A stretch of 64,000 nt of DNA from Clostridiales bacterium (GTDB lineage: Bacteria; Bacillota; Clostridia; Christensenellales; Aristaeellaceae). Positions 39,965 through 48,641 of this stretch are shown here, in pieces. Location of the stretch: positions 22,864-86,863 of the forward strand of contig SVGN01000008.1 of NCBI GenBank assembly GCA_015056315.1. The letters are read 5' to 3'. The number at the start of each line of letters is the position of its first letter. Position 1 is the first letter of the stretch. The notes below the pieces were generated by a model, which did no database searches, was not told the origin of the DNA, and saw only the letters and a list, made by a program, of their open reading frames with translations. The translations under genes and the position numbers were made by a program.

Positions 39965-41329
39965 TTGAGACCGATGATGGATATGCTGGAGAAGACTTCC
40001 CGCCGCCTGTCGCTGCACATGCCGGGCGGGCAGGGCAAGGGGCCCTTCGGCAGCATCGACCCCTATCTGCTGGATACCACCGAGACCGCTTACAGCGACG
40101 ATCTCTATGCCCCGCAAAGCGGCATCGCAGAGGCCCAGCGGCTTGCTGCCCGCAGCGCCGGAGCAGCCCATACCCTCATGCTCACCGGCGGCAGCACCGC
40201 CGGTATGCATGCCATGCTGCTCTATGCGGCCAAACGGGGCCAGAAGGTGATCCTGCCCAGAAACGTACACATCAGCGCGGTGCATCTGTGCGCCACGGCA
40301 GGGCTGGAGCCGGTGTTCGTGCCGGTGAGCTATACCGCCTCCGGGCGGCCCTACACCACCTTTCGGCATTACGAAAGGGTCATGGCCGAAAACCCGGATG
40401 CCAAAGCCGTGCTGGTGCTGAATCCGGATTACTACGGTACCCTGGCCCCTGTTGCGGCGGTGGCGCAGCTGGCCCATGCCCGCGGCATGCTGGTGCTCTG
40501 CGACGAGGCCCACGGTGCGGTGTTCAACTGGTACCACACCGAGAAAGGGGCTCTTTCTCAGGGGGCGGATCTGGTCATCCAGTCCGCACACAAAACGCTG
40601 CCGGCCCTTACCGCAGGTGCATGGCTCCATGCCTCCGGGCGTGTGGATGCACAGCTTCTGCGAAAGCGCCTGCGCATGGTGCAGACCAGCAGCCCCTCCT
40701 TCATCACCATGCTTTCGCTGGACGATGCCCGGGCCTGGATGGACGAAAACGGCGCTGCCGCCGGGCAGGTGCTGGAGGAAGCCCTGACCGCCTTCCGATT
40801 GGAGGCAGCACAGCTGGGCTATACCGATGGGCAGCAGCTACTGCCCCCCGGCGTGGAGACCGACCCGCTCCGCCTGGTGCTGGATGCCCCACAGGGTGGC
40901 TTCCGGCTGATGGCACAGCTGGAGGCACTGGGCATCGATCCGGAGCTTTGCGATGCCGCCGGGGTCGGCTGCATCCTGTCGCTGATGGATGGGGCAGACC
41001 GGCTCAGCCGCCTGCTGGAGGCGCTGCGGCAGATCCCTGCCGTTTGCGGCAGTGAGGGCGGGAGCCTGCCCCTGCCGCCGCCCATCCCGCCAAGGCGGAT
41101 GCCGGTATCGGAGGCCGCCTTTGCAGAGACCGAGGCCGTGCCCGTCCGGCAGGCTGCCGGGCGCATCAGCGCAGGTCAGGTGGGGCTGTATCCCCCCGGG
41201 GTCGCTGCGCTGGTGGCGGGCGAGGAGATCACCCCCCAGATCATTGAATGGCTTACCGCCATGCCGACCCAGCATCTTTTCGGGCTGGAGGAAAACGGCT
41301 GGCTCACCTGTGTAAAAGAAGGAGTATGA
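39965..41329 (+). CDS. Orn/Lys/Arg decarboxylase-fold PLP enzyme (YaaO/SpeA-like)
   Basis: A 454-residue fold type I PLP protein. The family hallmarks are HMPGGQGKG near the N-terminus, LTGGSTAGMHAML for phosphate binding, VLCDEAHGA with the PLP-binding Asp, and SAHKTLPALT with the Schiff-base Lys. The C-terminal domain with YPPGVAALVAGEEI is OKR_DC_1_C. Products would be agmatine, cadaverine or putrescine; the substrate is not readable. It lies just upstream of the thymidylate kinase gene, as yaaO does in Bacillus. The TTG at 39965 follows AAAGG by eight bases; ATGs at 39974 and 39977 are alternatives. Confidence 0.85.
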   Translation: MRPMMDMLEKTSRRLSLHMPGGQGKGPFGSIDPYLLDTTETAYSDDLYAPQSGIAEAQRLAARSAGAAHTLMLTGGSTAGMHAMLLYAAKRGQKVILPRNVHISAVHLCATAGLEPVFVPVSYTASGRPYTTFRHYERVMAENPDAKAVLVLNPDYYGTLAPVAAVAQLAHARGMLVLCDEAHGAVFNWYHTEKGALSQGADLVIQSAHKTLPALTAGAWLHASGRVDAQLLRKRLRMVQTSSPSFITMLSLDDARAWMDENGAAAGQVLEEALTAFRLEAAQLGYTDGQQLLPPGVETDPLRLVLDAPQGGFRLMAQLEALGIDPELCDAAGVGCILSLMDGADRLSRLLEALRQIPAVCGSEGGSLPLPPPIPPRRMPVSEAAFAETEAVPVRQAAGRISAGQVGLYPPGVAALVAGEEITPQIIEWLTAMPTQHLFGLEENGWLTCVKEGV

Positions 41330-41332
41330 CCC

Positions 41333-42631
41333 ATGAACCAGTTTCCCTATGATGCAGTTGTCTTCGACCTGGACGGCACCCTTTTCGATGCGGAGGAGGG
41401 CATCGTATCCTCTGTAGAGAGCGCTATGGAGGAGCTGGGGCTGCCCATTCCCGAGGGTGCGGATCTGCGCCTGGTGGTAGGGCCGCCGCTGCTGGATTCC
41501 TTCCGGGATCTGCTCTGTGTGCCCCAAGACCGCATCGATGATGCCATTGCCAGCTACAAGCGCCATTTTGAGCAGGAGGGCATGTACCGCTATCAGGTGT
41601 ACCCCCACATCCGCAGCATTCTCCGTATGCTCCGGGAGGGCGGTGTGCACGTGGGTCTTGCCACCAGCAAGGATCGCTTCATTGCCCAGCGGGTGATGGA
41701 TCTTTTCGGCATGAGCCACTATTTTGATGCCATCGTGGGCGAGAACACCGGCAACGAGAAGCTGGGCAAGCCGGAGCTGATCCGGCGGGCGCTGCCGGAG
41801 AAGTACCGCTGCGCCGCCATGGTAGGCGACCGTCACTTTGATGTGAACGGCGCCAAGGGCGCGGGCATCGAGAGCGTAGGCGTCTGCTACGGCTGCGGCT
41901 CCGAGGAGGAGCTGCAGGTGGCCGGTGCCGACCATATCGTGCCGGATACCGAGGCCCTGCGCGCGCTTCTGTGCCCGGGCGCAGAGATCCCCCGGGGCTG
42001 GTTTCTGAGCATGGAAGGTCTGGACGGCAGCGGCAAGACCACCCAGATGGAGCTGCTGGAAAAGAAGCTGCGCCAGCTGGGCTTCTCCGTGGTGCGTACC
42101 CGCGAGCCCGGCGGCTGCGACATCAGCGAGGATATCCGCTCCATCATCCTTTCCACCGATCATATGGAGATGAGCTCCACCACCGAGGCGCTGCTCTACG
42201 CCGCCTCCCGCGCCCAGCATGTGCACCAGCGCATCCGCCCTGCGGTGGAGGAGGGCCGTGTGGTGCTCTGCGACCGCTTTGTGGATAGCTCCGTGGCCTA
42301 TCAGGGCGGCGGGCGGCAGCTGGGTGTGGAGACCATCCAGCAGATCAACGCCCCCGCCGTGGCCGATATGATGCCCGATGTGACCATCTATCTGGCCATC
42401 GATCACCGCACCGCCATCCGCCGCAGGCTCAACGCCTCCACCCCCGACCGGCTGGAGCTGGAGGATCTGGAGTTCTTCGAGCGGGTGCAGAAGGCCTACG
42501 AGCGGCTGATCCGCGAGAACCGCAAACGCTTTGTCAGCGTGGATGCGGAGCGGGATATCGAAAGCATCGCAGAGGATGTGCTCTCTGCCGTGCTGGCAAA
42601 GCTGGAGCCCGAGGCTGAATGGGAGGCGTAA
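41333..42631 (+). CDS. tmk: HAD phosphatase fused to thymidylate kinase
   Basis: A 432-residue bifunctional protein in one uninterrupted frame. Residues 1-215 are a complete HAD phosphatase (Gph/PpaX-like): VVFDLDGTLFD, LATSKD, GKPELIRRA and MVGDRHFDV. Residues 222-432 are a complete dTMP kinase: P-loop EGLDGSGKTT, TREPGG, DRFVDSSVAYQG and the lid STPDRLE. The kinase makes dTDP from dTMP; the HAD half might hydrolyse a nucleotide or phosphoglycolate. tmk normally stands alone. It starts three bases after the decarboxylase-fold gene, and mnmA follows by two bases. Confidence 0.9.
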   Translation: MNQFPYDAVVFDLDGTLFDAEEGIVSSVESAMEELGLPIPEGADLRLVVGPPLLDSFRDLLCVPQDRIDDAIASYKRHFEQEGMYRYQVYPHIRSILRMLREGGVHVGLATSKDRFIAQRVMDLFGMSHYFDAIVGENTGNEKLGKPELIRRALPEKYRCAAMVGDRHFDVNGAKGAGIESVGVCYGCGSEEELQVAGADHIVPDTEALRALLCPGAEIPRGWFLSMEGLDGSGKTTQMELLEKKLRQLGFSVVRTREPGGCDISEDIRSIILSTDHMEMSSTTEALLYAASRAQHVHQRIRPAVEEGRVVLCDRFVDSSVAYQGGGRQLGVETIQQINAPAVADMMPDVTIYLAIDHRTAIRRRLNASTPDRLELEDLEFFERVQKAYERLIRENRKRFVSVDAERDIESIAEDVLSAVLAKLEPEAEWEA

Positions 42632-42633
42632 GC

Positions 42634-43725
42634 ATGGAGCGTGTTGTGGTGGGTATGTCCGGCGGCGTGGACAGCTCTGTGGCGGCACTTTTGCTCAAGC
42701 AGCAGGGCTACGACGTGGTGGGCGTGTTCATGAACAACTGGGAGGAGAAGGATCCCGAGGGGGCCTGCACCGCCGTGGACGACTGGAAGGATGTTCAGGC
42801 CGTCTGCGATGTGATCGGCATTCCCTACTACGGGGTCAACTTCGCCAAGGAATACGAGGAGCGGGTCTTTTCCTACTTTCTGGAGGAATACCGCCGGGGT
42901 CGCACCCCCAACCCGGATGTGCTGTGCAACCGGGAGATCAAGTTCAAGTCCTTCCTGCATTATGCCCAGCAGCTGGGCGCGGTGCACATGGCCACCGGTC
43001 ATTTCGTGCGCAAGGATGTGCGGGATGGGCACACCGTGCTTCTCAAGGGCGATGACCCCAACAAGGATCAGAGCTATTTTCTCTACATGCTCAAGGAGCA
43101 TCAGCTGGAAAAGGCGCTGTTCCCCGTTGGCACCCTTACCAAGCAGGAGATCCGCCGCATTGCGGAGGAAAACGGGCTCCCGGTCTTTCAAAAGAAGGAT
43201 TCCACCGGCGTCTGCTTTATCGGCGAGCGCAACTTCCGTCAGTTTTTGCAGAATTACCTGCCCACCCAGCCCGGCGATATGCTCACCGAGGCAGGGGAGA
43301 AGGTGGGCGAGCATATGGGGCTGATGTACTACACCCTTGGCCAGCGCCGGGGCCTGGGCATCGGCGGCAGGGGCGACGGGCGCAGCTGGTTCGTTGTGGA
43401 GAAAGATCTTCAGCGCAATGTGCTGGTGGTCTCTCAGGGCGAGGACAGCCCCCGCCTGTATGCCAACCGCATCCGTGCCAGCCAGCCCACCTGGATCGCC
43501 GATGAGCCGCCCATGGGGGAGGGGGAGAGCATCCGCCTTACCGCCCGCTTCCGTTACCGTCAGGCCGACCAGCAGGTGACCGTCACCCGCCGGGGAGAGG
43601 AGCTGCTCATCGCCTCCGACGAAAAGCAGCGGGCCATCACCCCCGGCCAGAGCGTGGTCTTCTACCGGGGCGATGTGTGCCTGGGCGGTGCCATCGAGGA
43701 AGAAGCCTGGATGGAAACCGTGTAA
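42634..43725 (+). CDS. mnmA: tRNA 2-thiouridine(34) synthase MnmA
   Basis: A 363-residue ATP-dependent thiouridylase for U34 of tRNA-Lys, -Glu and -Gln. The P-loop SGGVDS is at residues 9-14; the catalytic Cys lies in NPDVLCNREIKF and the persulfide Cys in STGVCFIGER. TGHFVRK and DQSYFLYML are also typical. The sulfur donor desulfurase (IscS-type) is not in this window. GGGAGG precedes the ATG by seven bases. It is the last gene of the operon. Confidence 0.96.
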   Translation: MERVVVGMSGGVDSSVAALLLKQQGYDVVGVFMNNWEEKDPEGACTAVDDWKDVQAVCDVIGIPYYGVNFAKEYEERVFSYFLEEYRRGRTPNPDVLCNREIKFKSFLHYAQQLGAVHMATGHFVRKDVRDGHTVLLKGDDPNKDQSYFLYMLKEHQLEKALFPVGTLTKQEIRRIAEENGLPVFQKKDSTGVCFIGERNFRQFLQNYLPTQPGDMLTEAGEKVGEHMGLMYYTLGQRRGLGIGGRGDGRSWFVVEKDLQRNVLVVSQGEDSPRLYANRIRASQPTWIADEPPMGEGESIRLTARFRYRQADQQVTVTRRGEELLIASDEKQRAITPGQSVVFYRGDVCLGGAIEEEAWMETV

Positions 43726-43793
43726 GCTGAAAATTGTATTTTCTTTGTATGTGTGCAGCATCTGCTTCCTGCCAAGCAAGATATACCTGTTCT

Positions 43794-43831
43794 ACGTCTG
43801 TTTTGGGAGATTTTCGTCCCAGAACAGACGT
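43794..43831 (+). terminator. Hairpin after mnmA
   Basis: A 15-bp stem (ACGTCTGTTTTGGGA / TCCCAGAACAGACGT, one T-G pair) with an eight-base loop, followed by AATTTGTTATT. It probably ends the mnmA transcript. Its lower arms resemble the leader hairpin at 39923. Confidence 0.55.
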
Positions 43832-43840
43832 AATTTGTTA

Positions 43841-43869
43841 TTGACTGGAAGAGTATGGTTTGTTAATAT
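43841..43869 (+). promoter_or_regulatory. Promoter of the ROK regulator gene
   Basis: A -35 TTGACT (43841-43846), a 17-bp spacer and -10 TAATAT (43864-43869). It lies 68 bases before the ATG. Confidence 0.65.
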
Positions 43870-43937
43870 TGTTATGTAAGAAACGTTCATAACGCTGCTT
43901 TCCGGGCAGCAGGAACCCATGCAAAGAGGATAGTTCT

Positions 43938-45191
43938 ATGGCAAAGGAATACAATTTTCATATGGATGAAAGATCCCCGGCGCTGCCGGTGGACCTGAAG
44001 CACGAAAACCGAAAAAAGGTGCTCAGCGCCTTCCGCCACGGGGAGGAGTGCACCGTTGCCGATATCTCCAACCGGACGGGCATCAGCCGCCTGACGGTGA
44101 TGCGCGCCATCCAGTTCTTCATGTCCCGGGGCATACTGCGCTCCATGGGGCTGGGGGTGAGCAGCAACATGGGCGGCAAGAAGCCCGAGCGCTTCGCCTT
44201 TGCCGACCGGCGGCTCACGCTGTGCATCGCGCTCTGGCCCCGCTCCACCAGGCTCAGCCTGCGCACCATCACCGGCATGCCGCTGGCGGAGACCGATTTC
44301 CCCAGCGATCTGCACCGCCCGCTGGAGGCCGTTTTCAGCGACCTGAAGGAGCATATCGATGCCTTTTTGCAGGCCGGAAAGGTGACCAGGAGCCGCCTGT
44401 ACGGGGCCATGCTATCCACCGCCGGTACGGTGGATATGGAAAGCGGCCTTTTGCGCTTCAGCGTGCATTCTCCCGAATGGGGAGACAGCATCCCCATCCG
44501 TGAATATCTGGCAAAGATCCTGGGCGATCTGCCTGCCCTGCTGGTGGAAAACGCAGGCAAGACCGCAGGCCGCGCCGTGCTGATGCACCCCGAGAGTGCC
44601 TCTGCGGGCCGTGTGATCACGGTGTTTACCGCCTGGGGCGTTTCTGCCTGCATGATCGAGGATGGCAAGATCCTCAGCGGGCCTCTGTCGCTGGTGGGGG
44701 AGATCGGGCATATGTCCATCGACCGCAGCGATCCGGAGCAGTGCGCCTGCGGGCGTAACGGCTGCCTGGAGCGGCTGGTGAGCCGGGAGCGGATGAGCCG
44801 CATGGCACAGGAAAAAGGCCTTGGCGAAAAGCTCCGGGGCGAGGAGGGTGACTTCTCCTTCCGCAAACTGTTTGCCCTGGCCGAGGAGGGTGACCCCGCC
44901 GCTCTTGCCCTGACCGATCACCTGGCCCGCTGCTACGGCGATGCGCTGCACAATGTGGCAGTTGTTTACGACCCGGATCAGGTCATTTTCCAGGGCTCCA
45001 TCGGTCATGCGGGCCCCAGCTTCGACCAACAGCTCCGCCGGCACATGCAGGGCTTCTGCTACTACCCGGAGGACGGGGCCTTCCGCATCGGCTACGATGC
45101 TGCCGATCTGCTCACCCTGAATGCGGATGGCGGCTGGTACATGCTCAATGAGCATTATTTCCAGGATGAACACCTTTATCAGGACGAATAA
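43938..45191 (+). CDS. ROK-family transcriptional regulator
   Basis: A 417-residue NagC/XylR-type protein. An N-terminal winged helix-turn-helix (about 24-85, TVADISNRTGISRLTVMRAI) binds DNA; the ROK domain carries the zinc motif CACGRNGCLERL near residues 267-278. It usually senses a sugar or sugar phosphate. It stands alone with its own promoter and terminator, just upstream of the liv transporter; whether it controls that operon is unknown. The glucokinase-type DxGxT phosphate motif is not evident, which favours a regulator over a kinase. Confidence 0.85.
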   Translation: MAKEYNFHMDERSPALPVDLKHENRKKVLSAFRHGEECTVADISNRTGISRLTVMRAIQFFMSRGILRSMGLGVSSNMGGKKPERFAFADRRLTLCIALWPRSTRLSLRTITGMPLAETDFPSDLHRPLEAVFSDLKEHIDAFLQAGKVTRSRLYGAMLSTAGTVDMESGLLRFSVHSPEWGDSIPIREYLAKILGDLPALLVENAGKTAGRAVLMHPESASAGRVITVFTAWGVSACMIEDGKILSGPLSLVGEIGHMSIDRSDPEQCACGRNGCLERLVSRERMSRMAQEKGLGEKLRGEEGDFSFRKLFALAEEGDPAALALTDHLARCYGDALHNVAVVYDPDQVIFQGSIGHAGPSFDQQLRRHMQGFCYYPEDGAFRIGYDAADLLTLNADGGWYMLNEHYFQDEHLYQDE

Positions 45192-45202
45192 CAGGCATCT
45201 GC

Positions 45203-45244
45203 AGAACCGCTTTTCCTGCACGGCTGCACAGGGAAAGCGGTTCT
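45203..45244 (+). terminator. Terminator after the ROK gene
   Basis: A 16-bp stem AGAACCGCTTTTCCTG / CAGGGAAAGCGGTTCT with a ten-base loop, followed by TTC. Confidence 0.85.
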
Positions 45245-45321
45245 TTCATTGCGCACCCGCAGAGCCCCGGAGCACAGCCGGTACATACTGTTACAAAACA
45301 AAGAAGAAACAAATATATTGC

Positions 45322-45351
45322 TTGACACAGAACCCCCTGTGGGCGTATGAT
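45322..45351 (+). promoter_or_regulatory. Promoter of the liv operon
   Basis: A perfect -35 TTGACA (45322-45327), an 18-bp spacer and -10 TATGAT (45346-45351). It lies 54 bases before the livJ-type ATG, which has AAGGAGG. Confidence 0.8.
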
Positions 45352-45404
45352 TTCACCACAGCGGAAAGGTTTTCGCTGATTTTGGTTCAAGGAGGAATAC
45401 TTCC

Positions 45405-46538
45405 ATGAAGAAAATGACCAAGTTTGTTGCTATCGTGCTGGCCATGATGCTGGTACTTTCCATGGGCAGCGTTGCCGCTGCTGAGGGCACTCTGAAGATC
45501 GGCTTCATCGGCCCCCTGACCGGCGCTGCTGCTGTATACGGCACCTCTGCTATGCAGGGCGGCCAGATCGCCGTTGACGAGATCAACGCACTGGGCGGTC
45601 TGCAGATCGAGTTCCTGCCCCAGGACGACGAACATGCTCCCGATAAGTCCGTGAACGCTTACGACTACCTGATGGAGCAGGGCGTGCAGGTGATCGTCGG
45701 CTGCGTTACCTCCAGCCCCTGCGTTGCCGTTGCCGACTACGCCTTCGAAGAGCGCGTATTCATGCTCACCCCCTCCGCTTCTTCCACCGCTGTTACCGAA
45801 GGCCGCGATAACGTTTATCAGGTCTGCTTCTCCGACCCCGCTCAGGGCGCCGCTTCTGCCCAGTACATCGGCTTGAACGGCCTGGCCACCAAGGTAGCCG
45901 TTATCTACAACAACGCCGATGCTTACTCCACCGGCATCTACCAGACCTTCATGGCCGAAGCTGCCAACCAGCCCTTCGAGGTGGTCTCCGAGAGCACCTT
46001 CACCGATGACACCACCGACTTCTCCGTGCAGGTAAAGGCTGCCCAGGATGCCGGTGCCGAGCTCATCTTCCTGCCCATCTACTACACCCCCGCTTCCATG
46101 ATCCTCAAGCAGGCCGACAGCATGGAGTACGATTGCCAGTTCTTCGGCGTTGACGGTATGGACGGCATCCTCACCATGGAAGGCTTCGACACCTCCCTGG
46201 CCGAGGGCGTTATGCTGCTGACTCCCTTCTCTGCCGACTCCGAGGATCCCCGCTCTGCCAAGTTCGTCAGCGAGTACCAGACCAAGTACGGCGAAACGCC
46301 CACCCAGTTCTCCGCCGATACCTACGACTGCATCTACATCCTCTACGATGCCATGCAGAAGGCCGGCCTCACTGCCGAGAGCAGCTACGAAGAGGTCTGC
46401 GAGGCCCTCATCGCCTTTATGCCCACCTACAGCTACGACGGCATCACCGGCAGCCCCATGACCTGGAACGAAAAGGGCGAGGTCTCCAAGACCCCCATGG
46501 CCGTGGTCATCGAGAACGGCGTGTACGTCGGCAAGTAA
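45405..46538 (+). CDS. livJ: Branched-chain amino acid ABC transporter, substrate-binding protein
   Basis: A 377-residue LivJ-type binding protein. After a signal peptide (cleavage near AAA-EG, residue 26) comes LKIGFIGPLTGAAAVYGTSA, the start of the type I periplasmic-binding fold, with typical blocks VAVADYAFEE and AQYIGLNGL. It captures Leu, Ile, Val or related amino acids. No lipobox Cys is present although the cell is presumed Gram-positive. Codon use is strongly biased, as in a highly expressed gene. A hairpin after it should reduce read-through into the permease genes. Confidence 0.93.
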   Translation: MKKMTKFVAIVLAMMLVLSMGSVAAAEGTLKIGFIGPLTGAAAVYGTSAMQGGQIAVDEINALGGLQIEFLPQDDEHAPDKSVNAYDYLMEQGVQVIVGCVTSSPCVAVADYAFEERVFMLTPSASSTAVTEGRDNVYQVCFSDPAQGAASAQYIGLNGLATKVAVIYNNADAYSTGIYQTFMAEAANQPFEVVSESTFTDDTTDFSVQVKAAQDAGAELIFLPIYYTPASMILKQADSMEYDCQFFGVDGMDGILTMEGFDTSLAEGVMLLTPFSADSEDPRSAKFVSEYQTKYGETPTQFSADTYDCIYILYDAMQKAGLTAESSYEEVCEALIAFMPTYSYDGITGSPMTWNEKGEVSKTPMAVVIENGVYVGK

Positions 46539-46570
46539 TCGGCTTTTACCGAGTTGCTCTGCAACCATTC

Positions 46571-46602
46571 GGGAGAGTGCCCTCATCGATCGGCACTCTC
46601 CC
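46571..46602 (+). terminator. Hairpin between livJ and livH
   Basis: An 11-bp stem GGGAGAGTGCC / GGCACTCTCCC followed by ATTTTCC. It probably acts as a partial terminator that keeps the binding protein more abundant than the membrane parts. Confidence 0.8.
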
Positions 46603-46679
46603 ATTTTCCGTATTTTTGAAAAGGCTTTATTTGCACTGTTATTTGATCTGAGTAAGACTATGAATTGGGGTTGATCCGC

Positions 46680-47561
46680 GTGTCCTTCCTCTCCAACCTG
46701 ATCAACGGCATCAGTCTTGGAAGCGTGTACGCCATCATCGCGCTTGGCTATACCATGGTATACGGCATTGCCAAGATGCTCAACTTTGCTCACGGCGACG
46801 TGATCATGATCGGCGCATACATCTCCTTCTGCGTTACCCACTACATGGGTATGCCTGCGTGGGTATCCGTGCTGGCTTCCATGCTGGTGTGCACCCTGCT
46901 GGGCATGACCATCGAACGGCTTGCCTACAAGCCCCTGCGCAGCGCTCCCTCTCTGGCGGTGCTCATTACCGCTATCGGCATGAGCTACTTCCTGCAGAAT
47001 GTGGCGCAGCTCATCTGGGGCGCGAACCCCAAGAGCTTCAACTCCATCGTGGAGATGGAGCCCCTGCGCTTGTTCGGCGGCCAGCTCATCATTACCGACG
47101 AGGCCATCGTTACCGTGCTGGCCTGCATCATCATCATGGTCTGCCTTACCCTCTTTACCGAAAAGACCAAGATGGGCAAGGCCATGCGTGCCGTAAGCGA
47201 AGATAAGGGCGCTGCCCAGCTGATGGGCATCAACGTGAACATGACCATCTCCGTCACCTTTGCCATCGGCTCTGCGCTGGCGGCCATCGCCGGTGTGCTG
47301 CTGTGCTCCACCTACCCGGCGCTGATGCCCACCACCGGCTCCATGCCCGGTATCAAGGCCTTTACCGCTGCCGTGTTCGGCGGTATCGGCTCCATTCCCG
47401 GCGCTATGCTGGGCGGCATCCTGCTGGGCGTGATCGAGATCTTCGGCAAGTCCTATATCTCCACCGAGCTTGGCGATGCCATCGTGTTTGCCATCCTCAT
47501 CATCCTTCTGCTGGTGAAGCCTACCGGCCTCCTTGGCAAGAAGATAAACGAAAAGGTGTAA
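46680..47561 (+). CDS. livH: Branched-chain amino acid ABC transporter permease LivH
   Basis: A 293-residue permease with about eight membrane helices. ISLGSVYAIIALGYTMVYGIAKMLNFAHGD is the LivH signature, and the EAA-type loop lies near AVSEDKGAAQLMGIN. With LivM it forms the channel. The start is uncertain: the GTG at 46680 gives the family's usual N-terminus, with a weak GGGG nine bases upstream; a TTG at 46665 is also in frame. livM starts 15 bases after the stop. Confidence 0.92.
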   Translation: MSFLSNLINGISLGSVYAIIALGYTMVYGIAKMLNFAHGDVIMIGAYISFCVTHYMGMPAWVSVLASMLVCTLLGMTIERLAYKPLRSAPSLAVLITAIGMSYFLQNVAQLIWGANPKSFNSIVEMEPLRLFGGQLIITDEAIVTVLACIIIMVCLTLFTEKTKMGKAMRAVSEDKGAAQLMGINVNMTISVTFAIGSALAAIAGVLLCSTYPALMPTTGSMPGIKAFTAAVFGGIGSIPGAMLGGILLGVIEIFGKSYISTELGDAIVFAILIILLLVKPTGLLGKKINEKV

Positions 47562-47576
47562 GGGAGGTGGCATGAA

Positions 47577-48641
47577 ATGAAAAAGAAGCTCAACAAGACC
47601 TTTATCAATAATGCCATCACCTACGCCATGGTGATCATCGCTTTTGTGGTGCTGTATTCCATGCAGCAGGCGGGCATGCTGTCCCGTACCATCAAGGGCC
47701 AGCTGATCCCGGTCTGCGTATGGATCGTTATGGCCGTCTCCCTGAACCTGACCGTCGGTATCTCCGGCGAATTGAGCCTTGGCCATGCGGGCTTTATGTG
47801 CGTGGGCGCTTTTGTGGGCGCTGTCTTTGCCGCTGTGCTCAAGCCTAATATGGAGAACGAGACCCTTCGCCTGATCATTGCCATGCTGACGGGCGGCGTT
47901 GCCGCAGGCATCACCGGCGTGCTGGTGGGCGTTCCCGTGCTTCGTCTCCGGGGCGACTATCTGGCCATCGTTACGCTGGCCTTTGGCGAGATCATCCGCA
48001 ATGTGCTCAACTGCCTGTACATCTCCATGAACGAGGGCGTGCTGCACTTCGGCTTCAGCAACCCCAGCCTGCCCGGCAAGCTGATCGTCAACGGCCCTCA
48101 GGGCGTGCAGGGCATCTCCCGCATCGCTACCTTCCCCATGGGCTTTGCGCTGATCATCGTTACGCTGATCGTGGTGCTGAATATGACCAACAGCCGCGCG
48201 GGCCGCGCCATCATGGCCCTGCGGGATAACCGCATCGCCGCCGAGTCTGTGGGCATCAGCGCCACCAAGTACAAGCTGATGGCCTTCGTTACCTCCGCTG
48301 CGCTGGCCGGTATGGCGGGTGCCCTCTATGCCATGAACTACTCCACCGTTACCGGTGCCAAGTTCAAGTTCGACACCTCCATCCTGGTGCTGGTGTTCGT
48401 GGTGCTGGGCGGCATCGGCAGCATCCGCGGCTCCATCATTGCGGCCACGGTGCTCACCATCCTGCCCGAGCTGCTGCGCGAGTTCAGCGATTACCGTATG
48501 CTCATCTACGCTGTCGTGCTCATCGTGGTCATGCTGGCCACCAACAGCCCGGCCTTCAAGCAGTTCCTCAGCGTGGTAAAGGAAAAGATCGTGGGCCTGT
48601 TTGCCAAGAAAAACAGAGAGGGGGATGCGGCAAATGAGTGA
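47577..48641 (+). CDS. livM: Branched-chain amino acid ABC transporter permease LivM
   Basis: A 354-residue permease with about nine membrane helices. LNLTVGISGELSLGHAGFMCVGAF is the LivM signature and ALRDNRIAAESVGIS the ATPase-contact loop. It pairs with LivH. GGGAGG precedes the ATG. The last eight bases overlap the livG-type start. Confidence 0.94.
   Translation: MKKKLNKTFINNAITYAMVIIAFVVLYSMQQAGMLSRTIKGQLIPVCVWIVMAVSLNLTVGISGELSLGHAGFMCVGAFVGAVFAAVLKPNMENETLRLIIAMLTGGVAAGITGVLVGVPVLRLRGDYLAIVTLAFGEIIRNVLNCLYISMNEGVLHFGFSNPSLPGKLIVNGPQGVQGISRIATFPMGFALIIVTLIVVLNMTNSRAGRAIMALRDNRIAAESVGISATKYKLMAFVTSAALAGMAGALYAMNYSTVTGAKFKFDTSILVLVFVVLGGIGSIRGSIIAATVLTILPELLREFSDYRMLIYAVVLIVVMLATNSPAFKQFLSVVKEKIVGLFAKKNREGDAANE

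Noticed and set aside
46612..46682. A separate promoter for livH
   Set aside because: TTGCAC near 46631 has no -10 at a workable distance; read-through from the livJ promoter past the partial terminator explains expression better.
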